A DNA stretch of 64,000 bases from Aquanectria penicillioides (Eukaryota; Ascomycota; Sordariomycetes; Hypocreales; Nectriaceae), in the NCBI GenBank assembly GCA_003415625.1, contig PYIU01000002.1:248001-312000 (forward strand), in the 5' to 3' direction. A program made the translations under genes and the position numbers. The first letter of the stretch is position 1, and each line of letters opens with the position of its first letter. The notes under the pieces are model-generated. The model did not search any database and had not been told where the DNA came from. It was given only the letters and a program-made list of their open reading frames with translations. Shown here piece by piece: positions 1 to 10,061 of this stretch.

Positions 1-315
1 TAGCAGATAGAGGTCTCCACGGACAGGTCTGGGATAACCCCACCGATCTAGGTTTGGATGTGATGATTCGTTTACGTGCATTTTCTCAGTGCACAACGAT
101 CAAACATTATCCTCCCAACTCCAACTTGCAAGTCAAAACTGATACTTTGGAATGCCGTAAATCCCAAACTCATCCATCTATACCTTGCACCTAATCGGAG
201 ACTGACTTGTAGATGTCTTTTCCGTCTGTCCATTAATGTGATGCATCGTGCACTCGATTGACTAATGTAGATGCGCTAGCCGAGAGGCACCCCCGCCTCA
301 CCTGCCACCGACAAC
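1..315. other. 5' flank of the first regulator gene
   Basis: No gene is supported here. A 61-codon open frame at 76-261 has no recognisable domain. The stretch from 285 to 315 is C-rich and leads directly into the start codon of the Zn2Cys6 gene at 316, so it is probably leader and promoter sequence. Confidence 0.5.
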
Positions 316-1830
316 ATGTATCGCAGCAACGGCGGCTGCTGGACTTGTCGGATTCGACACCGGAAATGCGATGAGTCGCGACCCGGATGCAAAGAATGCG
401 GCGACAGAACACTCAAATGTCACGGATACGGGCCAAAGCCCGCCTGGATGAAGAACGACGCCCTACTCAAAGCCGAGCTTTCCAGGATCAAGGGCAAGGT
501 GAAGCGCCATGTCAGTGCAAAGCGAAGGCGTGTTTCTGACGAGCCCGAGGAGCTGCCATGCACTCCCGACCTGGAGAGACCCAAAACGTGTCATTCAGGG
601 AATCCCATCTGTCTATCCACTATCTAGACTACATCTTCCCTCTGCAGTTTCCCTTCTACGTGGACAAACCTCAGTGTGGGGGCCGGGGTTGGCTGTTCTG
701 GCTGCTGATGCGCAATGGGCCTCTGAACCAGGCCATCCTGACGCTCTCAGCCCTTCACCACTACACCTTGTTCTCGCCAGAGGCTGAATGGACTGAACGG
801 GAGCTGATTGAGTACCACACCCGGGCGCTGCAGGGTCTGCGCCAAGCCCTGTCCAAGCACGCAGCCGATGGCCCGGCCAACAAGGAGCAGCTTCTCGAAT
901 TCCTGGCCTGCGGATGCACCCTGATAAGCCTTGAGGTGCGGAAAGAAATTGCGCCCTCGGAACAAGCTAACAGAAGGTTGTAGATTTTCCGCGGCGGGAC
1001 AGGAGACTGGCAGCCGCACCTGTACGCGCTCTCAAGGGTGGTCAACAACATGGACCTTTGGACATCTCGGCCTTTGGGAACCCCCCAGCGACCAGACGGC
1101 ATGGAAAACGGGCAAAGGTTTTTGATTTCCATGTTGATCTGGTTCGACGTCTTGTCGTGCACGTCCAGCGGCACGGCCCCCACCATCAATCTCAACGTCT
1201 GGCTTGCCGAGAGGGATATTGATCTGTCGCATCTGATGGGCTGCTACAACTGGGTCATGATCGCCATAGGCGAGGTAGCAGCCATTGGCGCATCTAAAAC
1301 GTCTGGGAAAGAGTGTCACATTGAGGCAGCCGATACCCTGGGAAAGCTGGAGGCTGGGCTGAAGGATTTGGAGCCATGTACAGAGGTACGTGGTCTTGAC
1401 TCGAGTAGTTGCGATTGTGCTCACGTCACAGACCCCGGAACCAAAGGCGGCAACAGTGTCAAGAATATTTGCAGCCGCAGCTTTAGTAGAGCTTCACACC
1501 GTCTGTCAAGACCTCTACTCTGAGGGGAAAATCAACTCGGCCGTGCAGAGGGTCATTGACGAGATACGGCGCATCCCGCAGGGAATTTCACGACGCGGCC
1601 TGACATGGCCTATTTGCATAGCGGGATCCATGGCCAACCCGGACCAGCAGGTATTTTTCAAAGACATGACGGGTGAAATCCTGAGCGAGCCGGGCGCCGG
1701 GTTCAGCAACTGCGAAACTGTCGTCCGTATCATGAAGCAATGCTGGCATCACCGGGAGCACTTCCCAGAGCAACCGTGGAACTGGCGAAATGCAATGGCA
1801 GAAATGGGAATATGTGCTCTGTTTGTGTAA
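316..1830 (+). CDS. Zn2Cys6 transcription factor with Fungal_trans_2-like domain
   Basis: Nuclear fungal regulator. Residues 8-35 form a perfect binuclear zinc cluster (C8-x2-C11-x6-C18-x6-C25-x2-C28-x6-C35), followed by a basic linker (KRHVSAKRRR). Further on, the stretches HYLDYIFPLQFPFY, GGRGWLFWLLMRN and LEIFRGGTGDW are typical of the Fungal_trans_2 family (seen in sequence; family match from knowledge). Best model: exons 316-510, 579-935, 984-1385 and 1432-1830, about 450 aa. Introns 936-983 (branch GCTAAC) and 1386-1431 are clear and keep frame. The first junction is less certain: donors at 499, 511 and 532 all keep frame with an acceptor ending at 578. The ORF ends at the TAA at 1828-1830. 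Target genes are unknown; no catabolic gene lies directly beside it. Confidence 0.85.
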
Positions 1831-4365
1831 CAGACATTGAACATCTCCCTCTCTTTGCTGTCTCTTAGGGGCTTATGCCTGCTGATGGGGCTCGCCTTAC
1901 GGTGCAATTGTCTTCAGAGCTGGGAACCGCATTGTGACGAGAAATTTGCTGCTCAATGGGTTTGCCCCGAGATACTCCCATTCTTGGCTCCGACGAGAAA
2001 CCGAGGACGATTTCCTGTGCAAACCAACATCATTTCGAAGGTGACCAAGATTTCTGCACTTGGATAGTAGATATTGCCCTGGGTTCGAGGGCGACAAGGC
2101 CGGTTGACAGTTCCTGCTGGCGCCTGTGAGGGCACTTTGTCGATAGGAATACGGCACAAGGCCACCCGGTCGTGTTGTCCCATCACAGGTCCGTGGTTTG
2201 ACGCCGTTGATGCTGACGAGAAAGGTGGCGCCCTCGCACGCATGCAGCCGGAACATGCAAAATCACGGTGTAGGGTCTCGTCAGAGTGTTTATTGAACCA
2301 TAGCGCCTCAGCAAAAACTGGAGGTACCCCTTGGCCGAAACAATGGTACGCTAGGTTCTATACTTTCAACAAGTGTTTAGGTGGGTAACTCGACCTCGGG
2401 CGAGTCCCAATGGGGACTGGGTGAACCAAGCTGTCGGGCGAGTGCCATACCATTCAACACACCTGCTTCTGGTATGTGACGGCCTGCGAACCGTTGGCTC
2501 GGTATCCTTTGTGGTGGAAAGACACTTCCCAGAGGCGGTTGTTGGAAATTGTTCAGAAAGAAAAGGTCTTGCGTGGTAAGGAATGCATTGTCACCCAGTC
2601 TCGAAATGCATGGATTGGCAAAGGCTTTGCGTGATTCGAGGAAGAGTTCTGGACCGTGTAGAGTCGCGTATAGCCCCAACATGCCGCTGGGAATCTCAGT
2701 TGGATCGTATGGCAAAGTTCGAGGAATGTGCCGTCTGTGCAACTCAGCATTGCGGCCATTGTCATGCGACAAAGCATAGCAGAAGCGATCAGGAGGTTGC
2801 GGTGATGGAAGACGCACAATTTGATTTCATGGACGCATCGGAATGGATCAAGGTGAGGACAGCTTGTTTGCAAATAAAACCAGCCCTATCACAATAATAA
2901 GGTTCAATAGCACAGTCACTACCGCCGGAGACTAGCTGTCACTATTGCCGGAGATTACCTAGCTAGGAAAGGAACCTCGCTTCGGCCGGTACGTCTGAGG
3001 GATAAGACCCTAAAACCTAGGAAAGGGATATCTACTATCCTGAGTCTAGCAGACCGACCTTTTCTCCCTTCAATTAGCTGGAAATCAAGCTCTTCTATGA
3101 CCTCAAATTCTTCCCTCTTGCTTGTGATAAGGCCTAATGGTCAGGTTCAACCCCAACGAGTTCAGCATAATTGCCTGCACGCTCTGCGTTTGAGGTACCT
3201 TCTATATACCTAAATTTCAATACGTTCCCTTGTTGCCTCTTGGTACTTCCCGGCACCCAATGAACCCTGGTTGGTTCAACACTCTGATTTGATGCCACCA
3301 TCAAGCTGCAATTCTGGGAGTGACCACGACCGACTTTGACATCATCAGCCTTGTCTTGTCTGGATTTCGCTTCGGTATATTGGCATGTGAAGCGCAGAGG
3401 AAAGTGAGCATTAGCCTCGCACGCGCCAGCCGGGCCCTTTGGCGTCAAGATGACGCCAATTGCTGATAGCACAGGCTTGCCGCCGATTGCTCTCCAATGG
3501 CATAGTGTTGCGCAACCATATCACGTTCAACAAGTGACACTAAGCGGAGATCATCCAATATGATTTCGAGAATTCCCACGACTCCGATTCTTGGGCGCAG
3601 GTCCAAGGCAGCTCGAGTCAGCCCGTAGTCAATGGCGTTGATTTGGCGGCAGGCTGGAATTGTAACCTGGCATGGCTGCCAAGTCCATATTCTCTGATAA
3701 ATTGTAGTGTATTTTCAACCGTGACCCTAGGGTACGACTCACATGCCCTTTTAGTTGAAGATCTCTCATGGAACCCCTGGTAACGACTCTGGTTTCCCCT
3801 CATCATTAGAATCTGCAAAGGGAGCAACGGCTAGGGCCTAAACTGGGGATGGAGGGGCAATATCTCATCAATGCCGGTTATGGTTATTGCTTTGCAATGG
3901 GAAATAGTTTTCATTGGCCGGCCTTTGGTTCTTATGCTGGGATGGCGGAATGCCCCTTAAAGGTGTCTCACAGGATGTCATTTCTGACCAAGCAGATATT
4001 CCGAATGACGGTATGCGTATCTTGTGCCCATGGCATAGAAAACCAACGTGGTACAAGCTTTGAAAACTGTCCTAGGGCTCTTGTCTCGAAGCCTCATTCC
4101 TCTCACCAACGTCTCGGCTCCCAGCTTGGCCCTTTACTGTAGATTCCGAGATGTTGCAGACCTTCGCTACTATCCTCCGAGAAGACACCGAGACAACATA
4201 GGTCTGCGTAGGAGAAGCGCAACCATCGACGAGGCAGAGATATAAGATAGAATTGGATTTCCTCCAAAGACTGCATCACCACAGCCAACAGCTTCAATTC
4301 TCTGTTAGAAAGAGTAACTATGACATCCATTAAAACCTTAGTTTGACAACGAAATCTACAACAAA
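1831..4365. other. 2.5-kb gene-poor region
   Basis: No convincing gene. An open frame on the minus strand at 2377-2817 (146 codons) has fairly protein-like composition (for example LFLESRKAFANP, NAFLTTQDLFFLNNF) but I recognise no family, and plus-strand frames overlap it. A minus frame at 3134-3472 is also unassigned. A 23-bp imperfect tandem pair lies at 2915-2960. The segment may hold worn repeat-element or gene remnants. The last 100 bases before 4366 are presumably promoter and leader of the secreted-protein gene. Confidence 0.4.
2915..2960. repeat. 23-bp imperfect tandem duplication
   Basis: Two adjacent 23-bp units, 2915-2937 and 2938-2960, share the core GTCACTA..GCCGGAGA and agree at 19 of 23 positions. 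Three of the four differences are C-to-T changes, which would fit RIP or deamination. It could be a piece of an old repeat element; no partner copy was found in the window. Confidence 0.5.
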
Positions 4366-5301
4366 ATGAACTCCTTTTCTATCATCGCCACGTTGCTTCT
4401 CAGCACTGCCTTGGCGGCTCCTGCTGAATCGACCTACAATGTTCTGCCGGTCCGCAGCAATGGAGAAGTTGCTCAAGCCTTTGGCGGCGAGATGATGGCT
4501 CGTCGAGACGATGCAGCACAGGCCGAGGGGCCAAGAAGCCCGCAGCCATGCCCACCCAGCCTGGCATGGTTGGCAACGCCCTCAAGGGCCTCAGAAAGAC
4601 TCAGACCGGCACCATCGGTACCGCTCTCGATGAAATCATCAAAATCCTTGCGCACAGTGGTCTCAAGGCACGTGAAGAGGCAGAAAAGGCCGAGCAGCTG
4701 GAAATTGCCAAGATCTCTCAGAAACTGATCAAGGCCCTTGCGACCAACGCCATGGTCACCACCCTCCATGCTTTAGGATCGACCCAAAACCCTGAGGTTG
4801 CAAAAGTCCTCCAGGATGGCGCCAACGTCCTTTTGGACATGAAAGTCGACCTCGACCTCTACGTCCGCGAAGAGGCTGGGCAGGCCGAGGAGGCTGACTT
4901 GTCCACCCTAATTAACCTTGACCTCGGCGACCTTGCCCTCGGCGACCTTGCCCTTGGCGCTTTCTCTGAATTCGCCTTGGGGTCATCACAAACGCGATGA
5001 GGCTGGACGGGGGGACCGGATGGACATGGCGGGACTCCTCGATATTAAGATCAACGACCTGCTTCATCTTACCGTTAACGGCCACAAACACAATAAAGCT
5101 GACCAAGCTGAGCAGACTGAGAAGTTATCTGCTGAGCAGATCGACCCTTTGAAGAAGGGCCTCGTCAGCGATCTTCTTTCGGCTATTGCAACTGCCTTGA
5201 GCGCTGGTTTCCTTGACATAGCTGATGGCCTCATCACCCTGCTAAAGAAGATCAACCTGCAAAGTTCCAAGAGTCTTGGGCTAGAGGACCTGGAAGTTTG
5301 A
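4366..5301 (+). pseudogene. Secreted helical protein gene with two one-base frameshifts
   Basis: The reading starts with a clear signal peptide (MNSFSIIATLLLSTALAA), then dibasic Kex2-type sites (ARR-DD near residue 48; HKR-DE later). The rest is predicted to be helical and rich in A, E, K and L, with a short repeat (DLGDLALGDLALG). Three frames must be joined. The first join is at a GGGG run (4527-4530), where one G appears to be missing. The second is at another GGGG run (4979-4982), where one G appears to be extra. No GT-AG intron explains either, and the frames on both sides read sensibly, giving about 310 aa in total. The breaks are either homopolymer sequencing errors or young mutations. 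No family recognised; a secreted wall protein or effector is a guess. Confidence 0.6.
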
Positions 5302-5612
5302 GCAAGTCCCATTAAAGGGCACAACTATGGCGAGTCAATCGGTCTAAGAATGTCGAGGGCGAAGGGCGTCAAGGTCAGTGACTCAGAAGGAGTGAGGTGA
5401 GATGAGGAAAATGGAGTACGGGGAGATGTGGAATTCTTGATCAGTTTTAAAGTACCCCAAGGTGACGTAAACAAATATGACGGATGCGTGATTGGTGGTT
5501 AATAATAATTAGACTAGAAGAATTGACAGTCTTGAAAACAGGTCCTTGCGTAGCGGTAATGACAGTTTGAAGCCCTCTGTAATATTGGTCCCCGCCCGGC
5601 TTCTGATACCCT
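5302..5612. other. Convergent 3' intergenic region
   Basis: About 310 bases between the ends of two converging genes. It presumably holds both 3' untranslated regions. No other structure seen. Confidence 0.5.
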
Positions 5613-7067
5613 CTAAGCCCGAGAACAAGTGAATGGTTTGCTGATCTGGTTCGATTGAAACTTGTGGATCTGCAAAGGTTAGAAAAATCTTCATGGGGCA
5701 TGTCTACTCACCAGTTCGGCAATGCTCGCATATGTCCCGCAGACTAGGATAGTAATGCCAATCACAAAAACGACCCCATTGGCTATGGCCGTTTTGAGAT
5801 TCTTCTTCGAGTACCAGTGTCCATCTTTAAGAAGGAGATACCACATAACTGGGGGAAAGTAAAAGGAAAGACCGGAAACAAAAAGCGACGAGCTGATGGA
5901 AAGGAGCTCGGAGAAGAAGGGGATGGCCTCGGCGATGATCCATGCAGTCAACGTGACGATTGTGACAAGGCCTAGCCAGGTCACCCACCCTTTACGGGTA
6001 TTAACATATTGAGTAACAGAACCCTGATAAAGTCGCCCATGGATGTACCGGCAAACAACAGTCGTGTTGATGGATCCGGAAATGAAAATGACTGGCAGGG
6101 CGATACCAAACACAATTCTCGAGATCAAGGAGCCGGCTGACAGCAGCGCAGGCGACTGGACGCCTTGACCAACAAAGGCGTAAATAATGGACCCAGTGAG
6201 GGTATACATGATGATTTCAATGCCTCCCAGTGTCCAGATGGATTTGACATAGTCTGCAGGCGTGTGCATCTCCTCCATGAAGGACGGCTGAGCACTGGCA
6301 AAGGCATATGCAAACACGATGCTGTTGACAGCAATGATGGCCTCAGAAAATGACAGGTCCTCCTTGGGCCAAGCAGACCACGGCTCAGCAGGGGCTTCAC
6401 GAGAGCTCTGGATTCCAGTTGCAATCATTGTAATGCCGATGGCGACAATGATGGAGACAAAGTCGACGTAGCCCAGGATGGCAATCTCCGCAAACGAGGG
6501 GGGTACGGCGAGGAGCAGAAGGATGACTGCAGAGACAACACCGAATGCGATAGAACACAGGTCGCTTTGCGTAATGTTTTGAAAGGCAATTGTCCCTGTG
6601 AGGCAATGCGACCCGGTAACGAGAATAAGCTGGGAGGCAAACATGGCTGAGAAGAGCTTTGAGCCAAAGCCTCCCATCATGAGCTTTCCAATGTCGGCAT
6701 AATGAGCGACCTGGGGATATTTGAGCTTGACTTGGCCGATGATGTAGCTGGCGTAGATTGAAACCAGCCCGATGCCGATGCAGAGAATAACGCCCGCAAC
6801 CATTCCTAGAGTGGCAAACGCAGAAGGGAGGCCGAGACTGCCCAGCGCGATGGCCTCGACGATGAGGACGACGGTGAGGCGCTTCCAACCGAGGCGATGG
6901 AAATGAGCATCTCCCTCGATAGTCTTTTGTCTCTCGACGTCGTTCAACGCCTTTTCGTTCAAGACTTCGCCAACCATGACTCCGTCAGGGAGTCGATGGG
7001 CGATTTCATCTCCGACCTGTTTCTTGTCGGCTGCATCGCTGCGAGACTGGGCTATTTCGTGATCCAT
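5613..7067 (-). CDS. Neutral amino-acid transporter (Aa_trans/Mtr type)
   Basis: Plasma-membrane amino-acid permease of the Aa_trans (PF01490) family, close in style to Neurospora Mtr. A hydrophilic N-tail of about 60 residues is followed by roughly eleven membrane segments, with the typical start GWKRLTVVLIVEAIALGSLGLPSA and the central FAYAFASAQPSFMEEMHTP. Exon 1 runs 7067-5712. A 42-nt intron (5711-5670, donor GTGAGT, branch CTAAC) precedes a last exon 5669-5613 encoding IHKFQSNQISKPFTCSRA. The KPF(S/T)C ending is characteristic of this family, which supports the splice; without it the protein would end six residues into the intron. Total about 470 aa. It is divergent from an ornithine aminotransferase gene, suggesting uptake linked to amino-acid catabolism (inference). 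Confidence 0.92.
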
Positions 7068-7803
7068 TGCGGTGATGATAAAGAAAGGATGTAGGACTGA
7101 GATGATTCAGACATGTCCTGGGACCGCGGCTTTATACTGGCGACAGCCGGTCAACCCCCGCGTGGGTGGAGTGTCCTTCCCCGGACTCGGGTGCCAAGGG
7201 ATTCATGTTGGATCTGGGGTAGGGAGTAATGGATTTTGCCTTGTAAGAAGCTAGCTATATGAATCTAGGAGTTCTCGATTTCGAAAAAGTGTCGTATTGT
7301 GTTGAATTATAACTAAAACTCAAGATGTTGCTTCTCGTGTTGATCCATTGAGCAACTCTGCTGAAGCCGAATTCAACATCAACGCAATTTGCACCAACTT
7401 CGACAGTAAAGTGTTTGTTATCTTCGCAGTCAAGGAAATTAGTAACTCAAAGTTAAATCGCTGATGTTGAAGCATGACATTGCGTGGAGTCTTGACCCGA
7501 GACAAGCCGCGTTGAAACAGTCTGGGGAGGAAACTCGTGCCGCCTTGTCCTGGGAAGGTAAGTCGAGGCGACATATACACTAGCGTTTGCAAGTGGACAC
7601 CACGCAACTGTAAAATCGCCAGCCATGCCCGTGATTCTCCTATTTGAACGTACGAAAGAGTGATATGATTATAAATGTATTCAAGGGCTTCTCTTGGCGT
7701 CTCGGCAAGTCCGATTCGTGCCATGACTGGCAGAATTATTAATATGTCCCTGGCGGCTGATACGGCCATCATTATGTTTTGACTCCATCATACAGCCGAC
7801 AAA
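7068..7803. promoter_or_regulatory. Shared divergent promoter region, transporter / ornithine aminotransferase
   Basis: This 736-bp gap separates two divergent start codons, so both promoters must lie here. A minus-strand open frame at 7320-7772 has no family features and is likely chance. No defined operator could be picked out by eye. Confidence 0.5.
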
Positions 7804-9205
7804 ATGTGTCCAAGTGTCTCTGACCGTTACCACTCCTCCTCTACCGAAGATGCCATCTCCACGGAAAGCTGCTTTGCAGCTCACAACTACCATCCCCTGC
7901 CTGTAGTCTTCGCTCGCGCCCAGGGAGCCCATGTTTGGGACCCCGAAGGCCGACAGTACCTCGACTTCCTCTCAGCTTACAGCGCTGTGAACCAAGGCCA
8001 CTGCCACCCGGAGCTCGTCAAAGTTCTTGTAGAGCAGGCCAGTCGGCTGGCTCTGAGCTCTCGAGCCTTTTACAACGATGTGTTTCCGCGATGGGCCGAA
8101 AAGGTTACCCAGGTCTTTGGGTACGACATGGTGCTGCCAATGAACACAGGCGCCGAGGCAGTGGAGACGGCTGTGAAAATAGCTCGCAAGTGGGCGTACA
8201 AGGTCAAGGGTGTTTCTCCAGACCAGGCCCTGGTATTTTGCGTGACTGACAACTTCCACGGCCGAACTGTATGTGCCCATCCCTGGAATCACTCATATGC
8301 TAACTGAGTTAGATGGCTGCGATTTCATTGTCGACCGACCCCGAGTCCAGAGCAAACTACGGCCCCTATGTCCCGAATATCGGCGCTACAAACCCAACGT
8401 CAGGCAAGCCTATCAGGTACAACAGCATTGCTGATCTCGAAGAGGTGTTCGAGATCCACGGAAAAGAGACTGCTGCCTTCATCTGCGAGCCCATACAGGG
8501 CGAAGCGGGCGTTGTCGTCCCTGATGGAGACTATCTGCAGAAAGTCCAGGCTCTCTGCCAGCGGCACAATGTGCTCTTCATCTGCGATGAGATCCAGACG
8601 GGAGTTGGTCGAACCGGGCGCATGCTTTGCTCCGAGTGGGCAAACATCCAGCCTGATATTGTAACCCTCGGCAAGGCAATATCTGGGGGAATGTACCCGG
8701 TGAGCTGTGTTCTTAGCAGCAAGGAAATCATGCTTGTCGTCGAGCCCGGCACTCACGGATCCACCTATGGCGGCAACCCACTTGGCTGTGCCGTTTCCAT
8801 TCGAGCCCTCGAGATTATGGAGGAGGAACACTTGACGGAAAGGGCTGAGAAACTAGGAGTTATATTCAGGGACGCAATTCGGAATCTCAAAAGCCCTGTG
8901 ATTCAAACTGTCCGCGGGAAAGGGCTTCTCAACGCTGTTGTGATTGACGAGTCTGCAATGAATGGCCGAACGGCTTGGGATCTATGCCTTTTGCTGAAAG
9001 AAAAGGGTCTCTTGGTAAGTCAACTTTCGTACAGGTAACCAGGTACTGATAATCCTAGGCAAAACCCACGCACGGCAATATCATTAGATTTGCCCCGCCA
9101 CTGGTCATATCCGAGGACGAGCTGCAACAAGGATTGCACATCATCAAGGATGCGGTACAAGCGCTTTCCAACTCCTTAACAGACGTGGTGAAAATTCGCG
9201 AATAA
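7804..9205 (+). CDS. CAR2: Ornithine aminotransferase (class III, PLP)
   Basis: Transfers the delta-amino group of ornithine to 2-oxoglutarate, yielding glutamate semialdehyde (arginine breakdown, proline link). Exons 7804-8268, 8313-9014 and 9059-9205 give 437 aa, the normal length; both introns are 44 nt and phase 0. Visible hallmarks are N-terminal [67 protein letters not shown] (Asp about 247) and TLGKAISGG with the PLP lysine at about 276. The C-terminal [12 protein letters not shown] is also typical. The N-terminus is short with no evident mitochondrial leader, so a cytosolic enzyme like yeast Car2 is likely. It lies divergent to the amino-acid permease. Whether this is the genome's only copy cannot be judged. 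Confidence 0.95.
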
Positions 9206-9468
9206 TGATCAATAAACTTCAATCCAGTATCCGCAACTAGTTCCAACCTGCGGGTGTTCTCTAGTCTGAAGAGCACAATGAATGAAAGCCAATCCTAGTG
9301 CTAGTTTGGGTTGGTCACTGAGATGGATTTAGTTGTGCAGAAAGATGTAAATTCAAATAACTGCCTCCATAAAGTAAAGAATTCTAAACGAGTGAACCTT
9401 ATCACCACCACCAATTTGTACCCGACACCCAAGCCTGTCATCCTAACATCCAATCATGTTGAAGCCGT

Positions 9469-9903
9469 CTAGTTGCAAACACAGACGTCCTTGCTAGAAC
9501 ACTGGCCACCGGCCTTTCCAATGTAGTCGCAGTGGGCCTCGCAGCAGAAGCCCTTCCAGGGAGCGAGCAGACTGCAGCAGACGCTCCTCTTGTCTAAGGG
9601 GGAAGACTCCTCAGATCGTTCCTCCACATCGCGCTGAGCAACAGCATCAGTGTAGGTCTCCTCGTAGATGGCATCGCCATCAATCTGCTCGTCGCTGCGT
9701 TTGTTGGGGTAGCATGCGCAGATGGTGTTTCCAGGGCAGCCGTCTCGTGCAGTGCAGCGGCCACCGTTGGGGTTGCCTTGTCTCTTACAGACAGTGCTGC
9801 AGAGATCGCCACCTCCGAGAGCGCAAGAAACAGAGTCGTGGCACCAGGCAGAAGCCAAGGAAGCGCACATGGCGATGGTGATGATGGTCTTGATGAGTTG
9901 CAT
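9469..9903 (-). CDS. Secreted precursor with two defensin-like (CS-alpha-beta) domains
   Basis: A single exon of 144 aa. Signal peptide is residues 1-19 (ends ASLASA). Domain A, residues 20-69, has eight cysteines (21, 27, 35, 39, 50, 56, 62, 64) with the CxxxC...GGRC...CxC order of CS-alpha-beta peptides, and ends in KR. An acidic 37-residue spacer (70-106) also ends in KR. Domain B, residues 107-144, has eight cysteines (109, 110, 120, 121, 125, 134, 140, 142) with CEAHC...GGQC...CVC, and ends in the chain terminus. Kex2 cleavage would release two different peptides from one precursor (inference). The two domains differ in cysteine spacing and sequence. Likely roles are antimicrobial or effector activity; neither can be proved here. 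A TATA-like box lies about 145 bp upstream. Confidence 0.85.
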   Translation of the reverse strand: MQLIKTIITIAMCASLASAWCHDSVSCALGGGDLCSTVCKRQGNPNGGRCTARDGCPGNTICACYPNKRSDEQIDGDAIYEETYTDAVAQRDVEERSEESSPLDKRSVCCSLLAPWKGFCCEAHCDYIGKAGGQCSSKDVCVCN

Positions 9904-10047
9904 GTTGTTGGTTGAATGTAGTTGTGTAGTTGAAGAGACTTGACAAGTTTGATAGTTGAAAGGTGATGTAAAGATGTGATTGTCGGACTGGATTGTGTGT
10001 TTGATGATGATGATGATGAGGATTCAACTTGAGAAGGCTCGACGGCC

Positions 10048-10056
10048 TTATTTATA
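10048..10056 (-). promoter_or_regulatory. TATA-like box of the two-defensin gene
   Basis: Read on the minus strand the sequence is TATAAATAA, about 145 bp upstream of the ATG at 9903. A (GAT)n/(ATC)n run and a C/A-rich leader lie between it and the start codon. The spacing fits a leader of roughly 100 nt. Confidence 0.5.
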
Positions 10057-10061
10057 CCCAT

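Noticed and set aside
76..261. 61-codon frame upstream of the first regulator
   Set aside because: Short, no features, in the promoter region of the next gene.
2377..2817. 146-codon minus-strand frame as a gene
   Set aside because: Composition is protein-like but there is no known motif, no clear start context and overlapping frames exist; kept only as a mention.
4918..5301. Separate gene starting inside the secreted-protein locus
   Set aside because: Its N-terminal part is out of frame with the obvious continuation; it is the last third of the frameshifted secreted protein.
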